The position numbers were made by a program, and so were the translations under genes. From Streptomyces fradiae (GTDB lineage: Bacteria > Actinomycetota > Actinomycetes > Streptomycetales > Streptomycetaceae): a DNA stretch of 64,000 bases. The stretch covers positions 7,130,001 to 7,194,000 of the forward strand of contig NZ_CP065958.1 of the NCBI RefSeq assembly GCF_041270065.1. Reading direction: 5' to 3'. Shown in pieces: positions 1-10,704 of the stretch. How positions within the stretch are numbered: the first letter of the stretch is position 1; each line of letters opens with the position of its first letter. The notes below the pieces were generated by a model. That model ran no database searches. It was not told the origin of the DNA and saw nothing but the letters and a program-made list of their open reading frames with translations.

Positions 1-899
1 TGGCCCTGCCGTTCTTCGGCATCATCTCCGAGGTCATCCCGGTCTTCAGCCGCAAGCCGATGTTCGGCTACATAGGGCTGGTGGCGGCGACCATCGCGAT
101 CGCCGGTCTGTCGGTGACCGTGTGGGCCCACCACATGTACGTCACCGGCGGTGTGCTGCTGCCCTTCTTCTCCTTCATGACCTTCCTCATCGCCGTACCC
201 ACCGGGGTCAAGTTCTTCAACTGGATCGGCACCATGTGGAAGGGCTCGCTCTCCTTCGAGACACCGATGCTCTGGGCCACCGGCTTCCTCATGACCTTCA
301 CCTTCGGCGGACTGACCGGCGTCATCCTGGCCTCGCCGCCGATGGACTTCCACGTCTCCGACTCGTACTTCGTCGTGGCCCACTTCCACTACACGCTGTT
401 CGGCACGGTGGTGTACGCGATGTTCGCCGGCTTCCACTTCTGGTGGCCGAAGTTCACCGGCAGGATGCTGGACGAACGCCTCGGCAAGATCACCTTCTGG
501 ACCCTGACGGTGGGCTTCCACTCCACCTTCCTGGTCCAGCACTGGCTGGGCGCGGAAGGCATGCCGCGGCGTTACGCCGACTATCTGGACGCCGACGGCT
601 TCACGGCCCTCAACACCATCTCCACCATCGGGTCCTTCCTCCTCGGCCTCTCCTTCCTGCCGTTCTTCTACAACGTCTGGAAGACCGGCCGCGAGGGCGT
701 CAAGGTCGACACCGACGACCCCTGGGGGTACGGGCGTTCGCTGGAGTGGGCCACCTCCTGCCCGCCGCCCCGGCACAACTTCCTCGTCCTGCCCCGCATC
801 CGCTCCGAGTCCCCGGCCTTCGACCTGCACCACCCCGAGATCGCCGAACTCGACAGGCTGCGGAACCGTCCGCACGAGACCGCGGGCAGCGGCGCATGA
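1..899 (+). CDS. ctaD: Cytochrome c oxidase subunit I (aa3-type), C-terminal part
   Basis: Membrane haem-copper subunit that reduces O2 to water and pumps protons. The 5' end lies outside the window; the reading frame is already open at base 3, where it reads the conserved stretch ending in [12 protein letters not shown]. Visible ligands are the paired His of WAHHMYV (about bases 127-132), which bind CuB, and the HFHY motif near base 385, whose histidines bind haem a3 and haem a. Several membrane helices follow. The stop overlaps the start of the next gene by 4 bp, so the two are translationally coupled. The usual Streptomyces partner ctaF is not the next gene, which suggests a ctaD paralogue rather than the copy in the main oxidase operon. 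Family assignment is secure; paralogue status is inference. Confidence 0.95.
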   Translation, partial: ALPFFGIISEVIPVFSRKPMFGYIGLVAATIAIAGLSVTVWAHHMYVTGGVLLPFFSFMTFLIAVPTGVKFFNWIGTMWKGSLSFETPMLWATGFLMTFTFGGLTGVILASPPMDFHVSDSYFVVAHFHYTLFGTVVYAMFAGFHFWWPKFTGRMLDERLGKITFWTLTVGFHSTFLVQHWLGAEGMPRRYADYLDADGFTALNTISTIGSFLLGLSFLPFFYNVWKTGREGVKVDTDDPWGYGRSLEWATSCPPPRHNFLVLPRIRSESPAFDLHHPEIAELDRLRNRPHETAGSGA

Positions 900-1330
900 G
901 CGGCGCCGTCCTCGCCCTCGGCATCGGGGCCGTGACCGCCTCCGGCTGTGTCTGGTACGTGCCCGCCCTCGCCGACCTGCGGGCGGGCGCCGACCGGCCG
1001 GTCTCCCGGCGCCTCGCCGCGGCTGCCTGCGTCACCGCCTGGGCCACCGCGGCGGCCGCCGCCCTCCTCCTGCTCGGCGGCCTCCCCGCCCACCCGCTGG
1101 CCGCCCTCACGACGGCCGGCGCCGCCACGGCCCTCACCCTCCGCCTCCGGGCAGCCCTCCACCACCGCGCCGAACAACGCGAGGCCGCCACCTACTGGCC
1201 CGCCCTCACCTCAACCCCACCCCCCTCCGGCCCCGCCCACCTCCGCACCGTCTTCACCACCACCCTGGCAACCGGCCTGGCCACGTGCCTGGCCCTGACG
1301 GCGGCCCTGGTCTCCGTCCGTACGGGCTGA
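896..1330 (+). CDS. Small hydrophobic membrane protein downstream of ctaD
   Basis: A 144-residue protein starting at an ATG that overlaps the ctaD stop (ATGA). It has an N-terminal hydrophobic segment (about residues 4-20), a second long Ala/Leu-rich pair (about 40-75) and a C-terminal one (about 120-140), so three or four membrane spans are likely. It does not look like CtaF, the usual cytochrome oxidase subunit IV of actinobacteria, and I recognise no family. Coupling to ctaD suggests an accessory oxidase role, but that rests on position only. Confidence 0.75.
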   Translation: MSGAVLALGIGAVTASGCVWYVPALADLRAGADRPVSRRLAAAACVTAWATAAAAALLLLGGLPAHPLAALTTAGAATALTLRLRAALHHRAEQREAATYWPALTSTPPPSGPAHLRTVFTTTLATGLATCLALTAALVSVRTG

Positions 1331-1384
1331 CCTCGCCCCGAAATCGCGTGGCCGAGGCCCGTGGCTCTGCCGGAGGATGGCGCC

Positions 1385-2410
1385 GTGCAGCTCCCATACG
1401 TCCATCGCGTCACCAAGTACGACCCCGCCGACCGCGACGAACACGGCACCTACACCGGCGCCGAGGACACCGCCAGCGACCACGGCCCGGTCGAGGCGGC
1501 CTACCTCCGGGCGATCAAGGCGTTCGCCGCGGACACCGGCGTCGAGCGCCTGTCCGTCCGGGAGCCGGGGGTCGTGTCGCTCGTCCACTTCGGCCTCGAA
1601 CCGCCCCTGGAGGGCTTCGGCCTGGACGGGCTCCTGCCGAACGGCCTCGCCGATTTCCACGACGGCGCGGAAGTGCCGCTGGACATCGGCCTGGAGCTGG
1701 TGCGGCTGATGCTGCGGGACGCCGGAGCCTGGTGCCGGCTGGAGGTGGAGGGGGCCTTCGCGGTGCACGTCGGCTGGGACCAGTACCTCTACATCGGCAG
1801 CAGTCGGCCCTGCCCCGCGGCTCTGGCCCGCACCCGTGAGCTAGGGCTGTTCCCGGAACGCCTGGACGCCTCCCCCTATGCTTTCGAACCCGAGGAGGAC
1901 GGCGTCCTGCGCCCCGCGGACGACTCCTTCTGGGCCGGCCTGCACAGGGCGGTCGTGGGCGGTCGCGCCGGGCTCCTTGAGGAGATGTATGTCGACGGGG
2001 CCTCGCACTTTCATCGCCTCACCGGCTCCGGCCACGACACCCTCGCCGCCCGCGACACCCTCGACGCGGTCAGGGCCGGCCTCGCGCCCCGCGCGCGCCT
2101 GGCCGTGTGGCCGGACCTGTCCTCCGACGTCGGCGCCGTGCTTGCCGCCCTCCCCGCCGAGGGCCTCGTCGAGGTCGTCTGGCAGGACGGGCGGGGCCGG
2201 ATCCACAGCGCCGTCGCCGACGAGGAGGACTTCTCGGAGCTGCCCGGCCTGATGGCCGGCGCCGAGGCCGCGACGGCCCTCTCCCTGTACGCCGACGAGC
2301 GCGTCCCGTTGTTCTCCGCCGTCATGCCCGACGCCGACGGAGTCCTCCGCGCCCGCTGGCAGGCCCCGCGCTCCGTCGACGACGCCGCCCGGGAGCCCCG
2401 ACCGGCGTGA
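1385..2410 (+). CDS. Uncharacterised actinobacterial protein
   Basis: About 341 residues. I chose the GTG at 1385 over the in-frame GTG at 1361 because a GGAGGA sits about 8 bp before it and the conserved-looking motif PYVHRVTKYDPADRD begins just after. The protein is acidic and soluble, without signal peptide or membrane helix. I recall homologues in Streptomyces sometimes labelled RNA-binding protein, but I see no recognisable RNA-binding motif and assign no function. Monocistronic: the next gene is convergent. Confidence 0.75.
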   Translation: MQLPYVHRVTKYDPADRDEHGTYTGAEDTASDHGPVEAAYLRAIKAFAADTGVERLSVREPGVVSLVHFGLEPPLEGFGLDGLLPNGLADFHDGAEVPLDIGLELVRLMLRDAGAWCRLEVEGAFAVHVGWDQYLYIGSSRPCPAALARTRELGLFPERLDASPYAFEPEEDGVLRPADDSFWAGLHRAVVGGRAGLLEEMYVDGASHFHRLTGSGHDTLAARDTLDAVRAGLAPRARLAVWPDLSSDVGAVLAALPAEGLVEVVWQDGRGRIHSAVADEEDFSELPGLMAGAEAATALSLYADERVPLFSAVMPDADGVLRARWQAPRSVDDAAREPRPA

Positions 2411-2432
2411 CAGAGGCCCGAGGCCCCCGGGC

Positions 2433-3248
2433 TCAGGCCCCGGCCTGCGGGCGGACCGTGAGGATCTGGGTGGCGTGGCCGACCGGGCCGGTGAGGTCGT
2501 GGAGGACGGTGCTGGTGAGGCCCTGGCCGGTGGGGCCGAAGGTGGCCGTGGTGTCGAGGCCGGTCCAGGGGCCGTGCGGTTGGCGGTGGAGATGGATCGT
2601 CAGGTCGAGGTTGGGGAACATCCACTCGGCCGGGTCCTGCTGGACGGCGATGCCGTTCGCCGTGTCCACGAGGGCGATGTACGAGGCGAGGGCGCTGCTC
2701 GGTTCGCCCGCGACCAGGTCGACGCGGGAGGAGATCCAGGCCGAGGAGCGGCCCTTGCGCACGGCGGGGGTGCGGCGGACGTCGATCGACGCGATGTAGC
2801 CGCCGTTCCAGGCCTCCGCCATCCGCCACGGGTCCAGCTCCTCGGGGCCGGGCAGCGGCTCGTACGGGCTGTCGGCCACGGCCGAGGTGTCCTGCGAGGC
2901 GAGCAGCCACGCGCGGGCCCGCACCACCGGGCGCCCGCCGATCACCACGGTCGCCTCCAGGAGTTCGATCGTGCGCCCGGGCCGTACGGTCTCCACCGTG
3001 ACCTCGCACTCGTCGAGCGCGATCCGGCCCAGGATGTCGTAACTGATCCGCGCGAGCGCCGCGCCGCCCGGCCGCCCCGCGAGATGTCCGTCGAGCGCGT
3101 GGACCACGAGCCCGGCCAGCGGGCTGAAGTGCATCTCGTCGGCGCTCCACGCGCCGCCCGCGTGCGCCGTCGGTTTGTAGCGGTGCTCGCCGGTCCGCTC
3201 GAAGTAACTCTCGCGGTCGCTCTCGTGCGCGACATGGGCGGTGCTCAC
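2433..3248 (-). CDS. Thioesterase family protein (double hot-dog, TesB-like)
   Basis: A 271-residue cytosolic protein. The GTG at 3248 follows a good GAGGAG; the longer open frame upstream is non-coding. An N-terminal segment with GGAWSADEMHFSPLAGLVVHAL and a C-terminal segment with NLDLTIHLHRQPHGPWTGLDT match the tandem hot-dog folds of actinobacterial acyl-CoA thioesterase II relatives. The central WNGGYIASIDVRR region links the two halves. It would hydrolyse an acyl-CoA or related thioester; the substrate is not evident. It is convergent with the preceding gene. Confidence 0.8.
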   Translation of the reverse strand: MSTAHVAHESDRESYFERTGEHRYKPTAHAGGAWSADEMHFSPLAGLVVHALDGHLAGRPGGAALARISYDILGRIALDECEVTVETVRPGRTIELLEATVVIGGRPVVRARAWLLASQDTSAVADSPYEPLPGPEELDPWRMAEAWNGGYIASIDVRRTPAVRKGRSSAWISSRVDLVAGEPSSALASYIALVDTANGIAVQQDPAEWMFPNLDLTIHLHRQPHGPWTGLDTTATFGPTGQGLTSTVLHDLTGPVGHATQILTVRPQAGA

Positions 3249-3482
3249 GGATCCGTCTCCTCGGGTGCGGCGGGGCACGGGACACGCGATACGTGTATCC
3301 CCCAGGCATCGTAGGCGCGGACAACGGCCCGCCCCGAGTGATCCACCGCACATCCGCGTCAGGTGACGTCCGGGTGGCATGCGCGGACGTTCCGTGGCCG
3401 GCGTGGACCTGTGGTGAACGTCCGGGGAATTGAAGCCAGTTGGGCTTCCCAGCCCGGGTCTACGCGCGTCAGCATCACCGCC

Positions 3483-3923
3483 ATGCGCATCCCCCCACGA
3501 ATCGGCCTCACCGCCGGAATCACCGCAGCCCTGGTCTCCTCCCTCCTCCTCGGCGCCCCCGCCTCCGCCGCGCCCGCCCCCGTCGCGACCTCCACCGCGT
3601 CGGTCACGTCGGTCGCGTCGGTCGCATCCGCCGCGAGCGTCGGCGACATCTGCTACTCCGCCCTCCCGTCCCAGGCCTACACGACCCTGCGCCTGATCGA
3701 CGCGGGCGGCCCCTTCCCGTACGCGCAGGACGGTGTCGTCTTCCAGAACCGCGAGGGTGTCCTGCCGGCCCACTCCGCCGGCTACTACCACGAGTACACG
3801 GTCAAGACGCCGGGCGTCCCCACCCGTGGTGCCCGCCGCATCGTGACCGGCCAGGCCTCGCAGGAGGACTACTACACCGCCGACCACTACGCCACGTTCG
3901 ACCTGATCGACTACGCCTGCTGA
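3483..3923 (+). CDS. Secreted guanyl-specific ribonuclease (RNase Sa/barnase family)
   Basis: A 146-residue preprotein. Residues 1-30 form a Sec signal peptide ending in ASAA; residues 31-53 are a low-complexity Ala/Ser/Val linker; the remainder is a full RNase Sa domain without indels. By alignment to RNase Sa from memory, the catalytic residues are Glu104 (HEY), Arg115, Arg119 and His135, and Cys57 and Cys146 form the disulfide. It cleaves RNA 3' of guanosine outside the cell. The ATG at 3483 is chosen because it begins the signal peptide, although the SD is weak; an open frame extends upstream to 3363. I see no barstar-like inhibitor gene next to it. Confidence 0.93.
   Translation: MRIPPRIGLTAGITAALVSSLLLGAPASAAPAPVATSTASVTSVASVASAASVGDICYSALPSQAYTTLRLIDAGGPFPYAQDGVVFQNREGVLPAHSAGYYHEYTVKTPGVPTRGARRIVTGQASQEDYYTADHYATFDLIDYAC
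3597..3623 (+). repeat. Three in-frame 9-bp tandem repeats in the RNase linker
   Basis: Units at 3597-3605, 3606-3614 and 3615-3623 differ by one base (GCGTCGGTC, ACGTCGGTC, GCGTCGGTC). They encode ASV-TSV-ASV in the linker between the signal peptide and the ribonuclease domain, so expansion or contraction would only alter linker length. Confidence 0.8.
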
Positions 3924-3954
3924 CGCGGGACCGCCGAAAAACGCGACGTCGCAA

Positions 3955-3985
3955 CCGGCTGCCGGCCGCTCAGGCCGGCAGCCGG
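3955..3985. terminator. Bidirectional hairpin terminator
   Basis: A perfect 13-bp GC-rich stem (3955-3967 with 3973-3985) around a 5-nt loop. It lies between the convergent ribonuclease and DUF2470 genes and overlaps the last codons of the latter. There is no U-tract, as is common for Streptomyces terminators. Confidence 0.7.
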
Positions 3986-4698
3986 TGGTGCGAGCAGCGT
4001 CGCGCCGCGGTCAGCAGGGCGTGGATCTGCAGCCCGGCCTGGTCGACCTCGGTCATCGGGGTCGGGAAGGGCAGCCGGACGTCCTCGTGCCCAATGCGCC
4101 GTTCCAGCCGCAGGGTGAGCCCGTAGCGGTCCATGGCGAGCGGCAGCGCCCGCACCAGACCCCGCTTGGCCTCCGGCGCGACGAGCCGCAGCAGCAGCGG
4201 GACGAGCTCGGGATGGTCGGCGACCAGGTGGTGCAGCATGGGGGCCTCGCACGTCGCCAGCGGGTCGGCCGCCGCCTCCTGGAGCTGCGCCGGTGTCACA
4301 TACGTGCGCCCGCGCGCGTCCTGGAGCACCGCCTGCCCCAGTTCCATGCACATGCTCTCGCCGGCGTCCGCGCGGTACGGGGCGGCCACCAGGCCCGAGA
4401 GCGTGACCCGGGCGCGCACCCGCTCCCGTACCGGCGCGGGGGAGACGTCCGTGAGCTCCAGGCGGATCGGGATCCGCGGGGTGTGCCAGTCTCCCTGGGC
4501 GACGTGGGCGGCGTGGGCGGCGTGGGCGTCGGGCTCGGCCGGATCGTGCAGGTGGATGCGGCCCAACGGGTCGTCGCCGTCGAGGCCGTGGACCTCCTCG
4601 GGTCGGCCGTCGGTCACCACGGTCATGGAGTGCGCGGCCGCGATGATCGACCGCAGCCGCTCGGCGGGGGTGGGCTCGGAGGCGGTGTGGGGCTGCAT
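3970..4698 (-). CDS. DUF2470 domain protein (haem/iron-related)
   Basis: A 242-residue soluble protein. The N-terminal ERLRSIIAAAHSMTVVTDGR and the C-terminal PTPMTEVDQAGLQIHALL resemble DUF2470-containing proteins, a domain often found with pyridoxamine-oxidase-like haem utilisation proteins. A His/Ala-rich stretch (HAAHAAHVAQ, about residues 58-67) could bind metal, but that is speculation. The start is at 4698, only 16 bp from an iron box, so DmdR/IdeR-type repression by ferrous iron is expected. A role in iron or haem metabolism is inferred from domain and operator together. Confidence 0.75.
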   Translation of the reverse strand: MQPHTASEPTPAERLRSIIAAAHSMTVVTDGRPEEVHGLDGDDPLGRIHLHDPAEPDAHAAHAAHVAQGDWHTPRIPIRLELTDVSPAPVRERVRARVTLSGLVAAPYRADAGESMCMELGQAVLQDARGRTYVTPAQLQEAAADPLATCEAPMLHHLVADHPELVPLLLRLVAPEAKRGLVRALPLAMDRYGLTLRLERRIGHEDVRLPFPTPMTEVDQAGLQIHALLTAARRCSHHRLPA

Positions 4699-4713
4699 GC
4701 GTGATCTCCCAAC

Positions 4714-4732
4714 TTAGGTTTGCCTAACCTAA
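4714..4732. promoter_or_regulatory. Iron box (DmdR1/IdeR-type operator)
   Basis: The 19-mer TTAGGTTTGCCTAACCTAA matches the palindromic iron-box consensus TTAGGTTAGGCTAACCTAA at 17 of 19 positions. It lies between the divergent DUF2470 gene (start 4698) and the ABC exporter gene (start 4857), close to where a DUF2470 promoter would be and about 125 bp before the exporter start. It could control either or both. Confidence 0.85.
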
Positions 4733-4856
4733 CCTACCCTTCGAAGTGCCGCCGACGGAACCCGGGGCGCCCAAGGTGCCGAAAAACGCTTGGACGACGC
4801 CGACCCGTGCACGGGACACTGCCAACTCCATGGGGGTCCGACAAAGCAGGGTTGGT

Positions 4857-6719
<1,863 letters not shown>

Positions 6720-6740
6720 GCCGTGCCGTGGCCGTGCCGC

Positions 6741-6768
6741 GGCCGGGACCCGATCCGGGGTCCCGGCC
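6741..6768 (+). terminator. Hairpin terminator after the ABC exporter
   Basis: An 11-bp perfect stem, GGCCGGGACCC (6741-6751) pairing with 6758-6768, around a 6-nt loop, 21 bp after the exporter stop and before the aminotransferase gene. Confidence 0.65.
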
Positions 6769-6833
6769 CCGGCCCCGTCACCCTCGGGCATACTGCGAGA
6801 CCAAGACCACCGGGGAACAGGGGGAGCGGGGCC

Positions 6834-8006
6834 ATGACGACACACCGGACGGCCGACGGCAGGGGTACGGACGGGCCCGCCGCGTTCCCCGGCGGCGCCG
6901 CGCTGTTCCGGCTCGGGCCCGATGTGGCGCACCTCAACCACGGCTCCTTCGGCGCCGTCCCGCTCCCCGTCTCCGCGGCCCGCCGGGGCCTGATCGAGGA
7001 GGCGGACGCCGACCCCGACGCCTTCTTCCTCTCCGTACCCGAACGGCTCGCCGCCGCCCGGCGCCGGATCGCCGCGCACCTGGACGCCGACCCCGAGGGC
7101 ATCGCGCTCGTCCACAACGCCACCGAGGCCGCCAACCTCGCCCTCGACGCGCTCGGCCTCCGCCCCGAGGACGAGGTCCTGGTCACCGACCACGGCTACG
7201 GCACCGTCACCGACGCCGCCGCCCGCCGGGCCCGGGTCACCACCGTCGCCCTCGACCCGGAACTCCCGGACGAGGAAGCGGTCGCCGAGGCGGTGCTCGG
7301 CGCGCTCACGCCCCGTACCACGGTGGCCGTCCTCGACCAGATCAGCTCGCCCACCGCCCGGAGCGTCGCCGGACCGGGACTGGTCGCCGCACTCCGCGAG
7401 CGCGGGGTGCGCACGGTCGTCGACGGCGCGCACGCGCCCGGCATGCTCGCCCGGCCGCTCGCCGGAGAGCCCGACCTCTGGTTCGGCAACCTGCACAAAT
7501 GGGCCTACGCGCCGGCCGGCAGCGCCGTCCTCGCGGTCGCCGCGCCCTACCGAGCCGGGGTCCCCGCGCCCGTACCCTCCTGGGAACACGCCCAGGGCTT
7601 CCCGCGCGCCGTCGAATACCGCGCCACCGCCGACTACACCGGCCTCCTCGCCGCACCCGAGGGCCTCGACCTGCTCGCCTCGCTCGGCGCGCCGGCGGTC
7701 CGCCGCCACAACGCCGAACTCGTCGCGTACGGTACGGAGCTCCTGTCCGCCCTCCCGGGCATCACGCCCCTCCCGTACGGCCCCGAGCTGGCCATGCGCT
7801 CGCTGCGGCTGCCGCGCCGGCTGGCCCGCACCCAGGCCGAGGCCGTCGCCCTCCGCGAGGAGATCGCGGCCCGCCTCGGCTGCCGGGTGCTCGTCTGGGC
7901 CTGGCCCACGGGCGGCGGCATCCGGCTCAGCGCCCAGATCTACAACCGGGCGGAGGAGTACGAGCGCCTCGCGGCGGGCCTGAAGCCCCTGCTCGACGGC
8001 CGCTGA
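6834..8006 (+). CDS. PLP-dependent aminotransferase class V-fold enzyme (isopenicillin N epimerase-like)
   Basis: About 390 residues. The N-terminal FLNHGS-like motif reads VAHLNHGSFGAVP, the central VDGAHAPGML carries the Asp that holds the PLP pyridine nitrogen, and FGNLHKW carries the Schiff-base lysine. These are hallmarks of the class V fold group that includes isopenicillin N epimerases, cysteine desulfurases and kynureninases. The ATG at 6834 follows GGGGGAG. It stands alone between a terminator and a convergent gene. No penicillin genes are near, so the epimerase label indicates family only. Confidence 0.88.
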   Translation: MTTHRTADGRGTDGPAAFPGGAALFRLGPDVAHLNHGSFGAVPLPVSAARRGLIEEADADPDAFFLSVPERLAAARRRIAAHLDADPEGIALVHNATEAANLALDALGLRPEDEVLVTDHGYGTVTDAAARRARVTTVALDPELPDEEAVAEAVLGALTPRTTVAVLDQISSPTARSVAGPGLVAALRERGVRTVVDGAHAPGMLARPLAGEPDLWFGNLHKWAYAPAGSAVLAVAAPYRAGVPAPVPSWEHAQGFPRAVEYRATADYTGLLAAPEGLDLLASLGAPAVRRHNAELVAYGTELLSALPGITPLPYGPELAMRSLRLPRRLARTQAEAVALREEIAARLGCRVLVWAWPTGGGIRLSAQIYNRAEEYERLAAGLKPLLDGR

Positions 8007-8034
8007 GCCCGGGGCCCGCCACCCGCCCGGGAGT

Positions 8035-8562
8035 TCAGTCGATCCACTCTCGCAGCAGCTCCTCGCGCTCCGCGCGACGGGGCGTGCCGCCCTCCCGGCC
8101 GCGGCCCCACTCCGCCATCGCGGCCAGCGTCATCGCCATCGTCGCCGCACCCTCGGTCAGGCGGGACAGCAGCGAGAGCGAGAGGTCGACCTCGCTCTGC
8201 GGATAGCCGGCCGCCGCGGCGACGTACGCCGAGAGCGAGCGGGTGCCGCTCGACGTCTCCAGCTCCACCGTCAGCCGCGGCGGCGCATCGCCCGCCCTCG
8301 GCCCGAACACCGGAAGCACCAGCTCGCCCACCACGTTCAGGGCCGCGTCCCCGACCACCCCGACCTGACGCATCAACGTCTTCTCGGGGATGTCCGTCAC
8401 CGTCAGGGCACTGACGTCCTCCCACGGATACAGCTGGGACTGCCCGTCACCGAGACCCACCACGCCCTCGGGCGTCAGCCGCACCCCGGGCCCGTGCCCC
8501 GTCGGCTTCGCCCCCACGTACACGTCACCCTCGGTGATCCAGAACAGGCCCACCATGGCCAT
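8035..8562 (-). CDS. Uncharacterised actinobacterial protein
   Basis: 175 residues starting at the ATG at 8562, with a second in-frame ATG at 8556; a GGGAGA lies just upstream. The first half reads like a beta-rich bacterial PH-like module (FWITEGDVYVG, then LYPWEDVSALTVTD), the second half is helical. No catalytic motif, signal peptide or membrane helix is seen. The PH-like reading is a structural impression only. Confidence 0.6.
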   Translation of the reverse strand: MAMVGLFWITEGDVYVGAKPTGHGPGVRLTPEGVVGLGDGQSQLYPWEDVSALTVTDIPEKTLMRQVGVVGDAALNVVGELVLPVFGPRAGDAPPRLTVELETSSGTRSLSAYVAAAAGYPQSEVDLSLSLLSRLTEGAATMAMTLAAMAEWGRGREGGTPRRAEREELLREWID

Positions 8563-8681
8563 GGTCGCTCACATCTCCCCGACGACGGCGGAGCCGTCGT
8601 GTCACACATCGATCGATCAGGTCGCCCGCGCAACGTGCGACCCCCGGGGAAAGTTCCCAGGTCCACGCCTGGAAACACGTG

Positions 8682-8701
8682 AGGTGGCGTCAGGTGGCGT
8701 C
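8682..8701. repeat. 10-bp tandem direct repeat
   Basis: AGGTGGCGTC occurs twice in succession (8682-8691, 8692-8701) at the end of the MaoC gene, the second copy entering its stop codon. It is probably a slippage duplication. Confidence 0.7.
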
Positions 8702-9158
8702 AGGCGTAGAAGCGGGAGAGGCTGCGCAGCACGCAGGCCGGCTTCGGCGCGTTCTCGATCTCGATCGTGCCGTCGACCGCGATCTGCACACCGCCGCCCG
8801 GCACGTCCGTGACCTCGGCGAGGCGGGCGGAGAGCCGGAGCCGGGAGCCCGCCGGGACCGGGGCCGGGAAACGGACCTTGTCCAGGCCGTAGTTGACCTT
8901 CGTCGTCACCCCGCGGACGTCGAGGAGCTCGGTGAACAGCGGGATGAACAGGGCGAGCGTCAGATAGCCGTGCGCGATGGGCGCGCCGAACGGCCCCTCC
9001 TTCGCCCGCTCCACGTCCACGTGGATCCACTGGTGGTCGCCGGTCGCGTCCGCGAAGCCGTTGATCCGGGTCTGGGTGACGTCGATCCAGTCGCTGGTGC
9101 CCAGTTCGGAGCCGGCCAGGCCCTTCAGCTCGGCGATGCCGTCGACGGTGATGCTCAT
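8700..9158 (-). CDS. MaoC family (R)-specific enoyl-CoA hydratase
   Basis: 152 residues, a single hot-dog domain. The hydratase-2 motif is present as ADATGDHQWIHVD, containing the catalytic Asp/His pair, followed by GPFGAPIAHGYLTL. Reaction expected: reversible hydration of trans-2-enoyl-CoA to (R)-3-hydroxyacyl-CoA. The ATG at 9158 follows AAGGGA. It is the last gene of a four-gene operon with acyl-CoA ligase, amidohydrolase and SDR, fitting a CoA-thioester catabolic pathway. Confidence 0.9.
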   Translation of the reverse strand: MSITVDGIAELKGLAGSELGTSDWIDVTQTRINGFADATGDHQWIHVDVERAKEGPFGAPIAHGYLTLALFIPLFTELLDVRGVTTKVNYGLDKVRFPAPVPAGSRLRLSARLAEVTDVPGGGVQIAVDGTIEIENAPKPACVLRSLSRFYA

Positions 9159-9184
9159 GGGGGTTCCCTTCACGTTGTGCATGT

Positions 9185-10693
9185 CTATTGGCCCGTCCCG
9201 TAGCGGGAGCGGAGTTCGTGCTTGAGGAGCTTTCCGGTGGCCGTGCGCGGCAGCGCCTCGGCCAGGACCAGGGATTTCGGGATCTTGTAGCGGGCCAGCC
9301 GCCCGTCCAGGGACGCCAGGATCGAGGCGGGATCGGGCGTGCTCCCCGCCCGCGCGACGACGATCGCGCGGGCCGTCTCGCCCCACCTCGCGTCCGGCAC
9401 GCCGATCACCGCGCACTCGGCGACATCGGGGTGCGCGAGCAGCGCGTCCTCGACCTCGGCCGGATAGACGTTCTCGCCGCCCGAGATGATCATGTCCTTG
9501 AAGCGGTCGACGATGGTGACATAGCCGTCCGCGTCGACCCGGGCCGCGTCGCCGGTGCGGAACCAGCCGTCCACGAAGGCCGCTTCGCTCTCCGCCGGCA
9601 GCCCCCAGTAGCCGCTCATCACATGCGGGCCGCGGACCAGCACCTCGCCGGTCTCGCCGACCTCCGCCTGCGCCAGATCGGGCCGCACCACCCGTACGTC
9701 GGTGAAGAAGTGCGGCACCCCGGCCGAGCCGGCCTTCGCGACCGCGTGCTCCGCGTCCAGGAACAGCGCCCCGGGCGACGCCTCCGTCATCCCGTACCCC
9801 TGGAGGAAGGTCAGACCGCGTTCCTGGTACGTGGCGATCAGCGGGGTCGGTACGGGCGCGCCGCCGCAGTTGAGCAGGCGCAGGCTCGACAGGTCGGCCG
9901 TCGCCCAGCGCGGGTGCCGGGCCACCTGGTCGAACATCGTCGGCACCCCGAACATGAAGGTGACGCCGTGCCGTTCGATCAGGTCGAGCGTGCCGCCGGG
10001 GTCGAAGGACTCGACGAGCACGCACGCGCCGCCCTTGAGCAGCACCGGCAGGGTCAGCATGTTCAGCGCGCCGGTGTGGAACAGCGGGGCGGACACCAGC
10101 GCGGTCTCGTCCGCGACCAGGTCGTGGTCGACGAGCACGTTGACGGCGTTCCAGACGATGTTGCCGTGGGTGAGCATGGCGCCCTTGGGGCGGCCCGTCG
10201 TCCCCGAGGTGTACATGATGATGCAGAGGTCGTCGGGCGAGACCGGCTCGTCGATCGGCGCGGTGGCGGCGCCGGCGAGCAGCTCCTCGTACGCCGCCCC
10301 GCCCACCTCGACGACGGTCCGCGCCCCGCCCGACTCCGCTGCCACGGCGGCGACGGCGGCGAGTTCGGGGGAGTGGAGCAGCGCGCGACTGCCCGAGTCG
10401 GTGAGCTGGTAGGCGATCTCGGGCGCCGTGAGCCGGGTGTTGAGCGGCACGAACACCGCGCCGAGCAGTCCGGCGGCGAACAGCGTCTCCAGGAACGCCG
10501 GATGGTTCCGGCCGAGGTACGCGACGCGGTCGCCGCGCCGGACGCCCGCGGCGCGCAGCGCGTGGGCCAGGCGGGTGGTGCGCTCGTGCAGTTCGGCGTA
10601 GGTGAAGGCGTCCGCCTGGTGGATCAGGGCGGTGCGGTGCGGGGTCTTGCGGGCCCGGCGGGCGGGCCATGACCCCAGTCCCTCGTTGCGCAT
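9185..10693 (-). CDS. Acyl-CoA synthetase (AMP-forming, FadD-like)
   Basis: 502 residues of the ANL superfamily. Visible are the P-loop YTSGTTGRPKGA, the adenylate-binding motif QGYGMTEASP, the hinge region GWFRTGD, and the C-terminal lysine motif PRTATGKLLKHELR. It activates a carboxylic acid with ATP and CoA. Operon order (SDR, amidohydrolase, ligase, MaoC; gaps of 26 bp or less) shows it supplies the CoA thioester for the pathway. The exact acid, fatty or aromatic, is not determinable. Confidence 0.93.
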   Translation of the reverse strand: MRNEGLGSWPARRARKTPHRTALIHQADAFTYAELHERTTRLAHALRAAGVRRGDRVAYLGRNHPAFLETLFAAGLLGAVFVPLNTRLTAPEIAYQLTDSGSRALLHSPELAAVAAVAAESGGARTVVEVGGAAYEELLAGAATAPIDEPVSPDDLCIIMYTSGTTGRPKGAMLTHGNIVWNAVNVLVDHDLVADETALVSAPLFHTGALNMLTLPVLLKGGACVLVESFDPGGTLDLIERHGVTFMFGVPTMFDQVARHPRWATADLSSLRLLNCGGAPVPTPLIATYQERGLTFLQGYGMTEASPGALFLDAEHAVAKAGSAGVPHFFTDVRVVRPDLAQAEVGETGEVLVRGPHVMSGYWGLPAESEAAFVDGWFRTGDAARVDADGYVTIVDRFKDMIISGGENVYPAEVEDALLAHPDVAECAVIGVPDARWGETARAIVVARAGSTPDPASILASLDGRLARYKIPKSLVLAEALPRTATGKLLKHELRSRYGTGQ

Positions 10694-10704
10694 CGACGGC
10701 CCTT

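Noticed and set aside
3483..3923. A barstar-type inhibitor gene expected with the ribonuclease
   Set aside because: Neither neighbour resembles barstar; a secreted disulfide-bonded RNase may not need a linked inhibitor.
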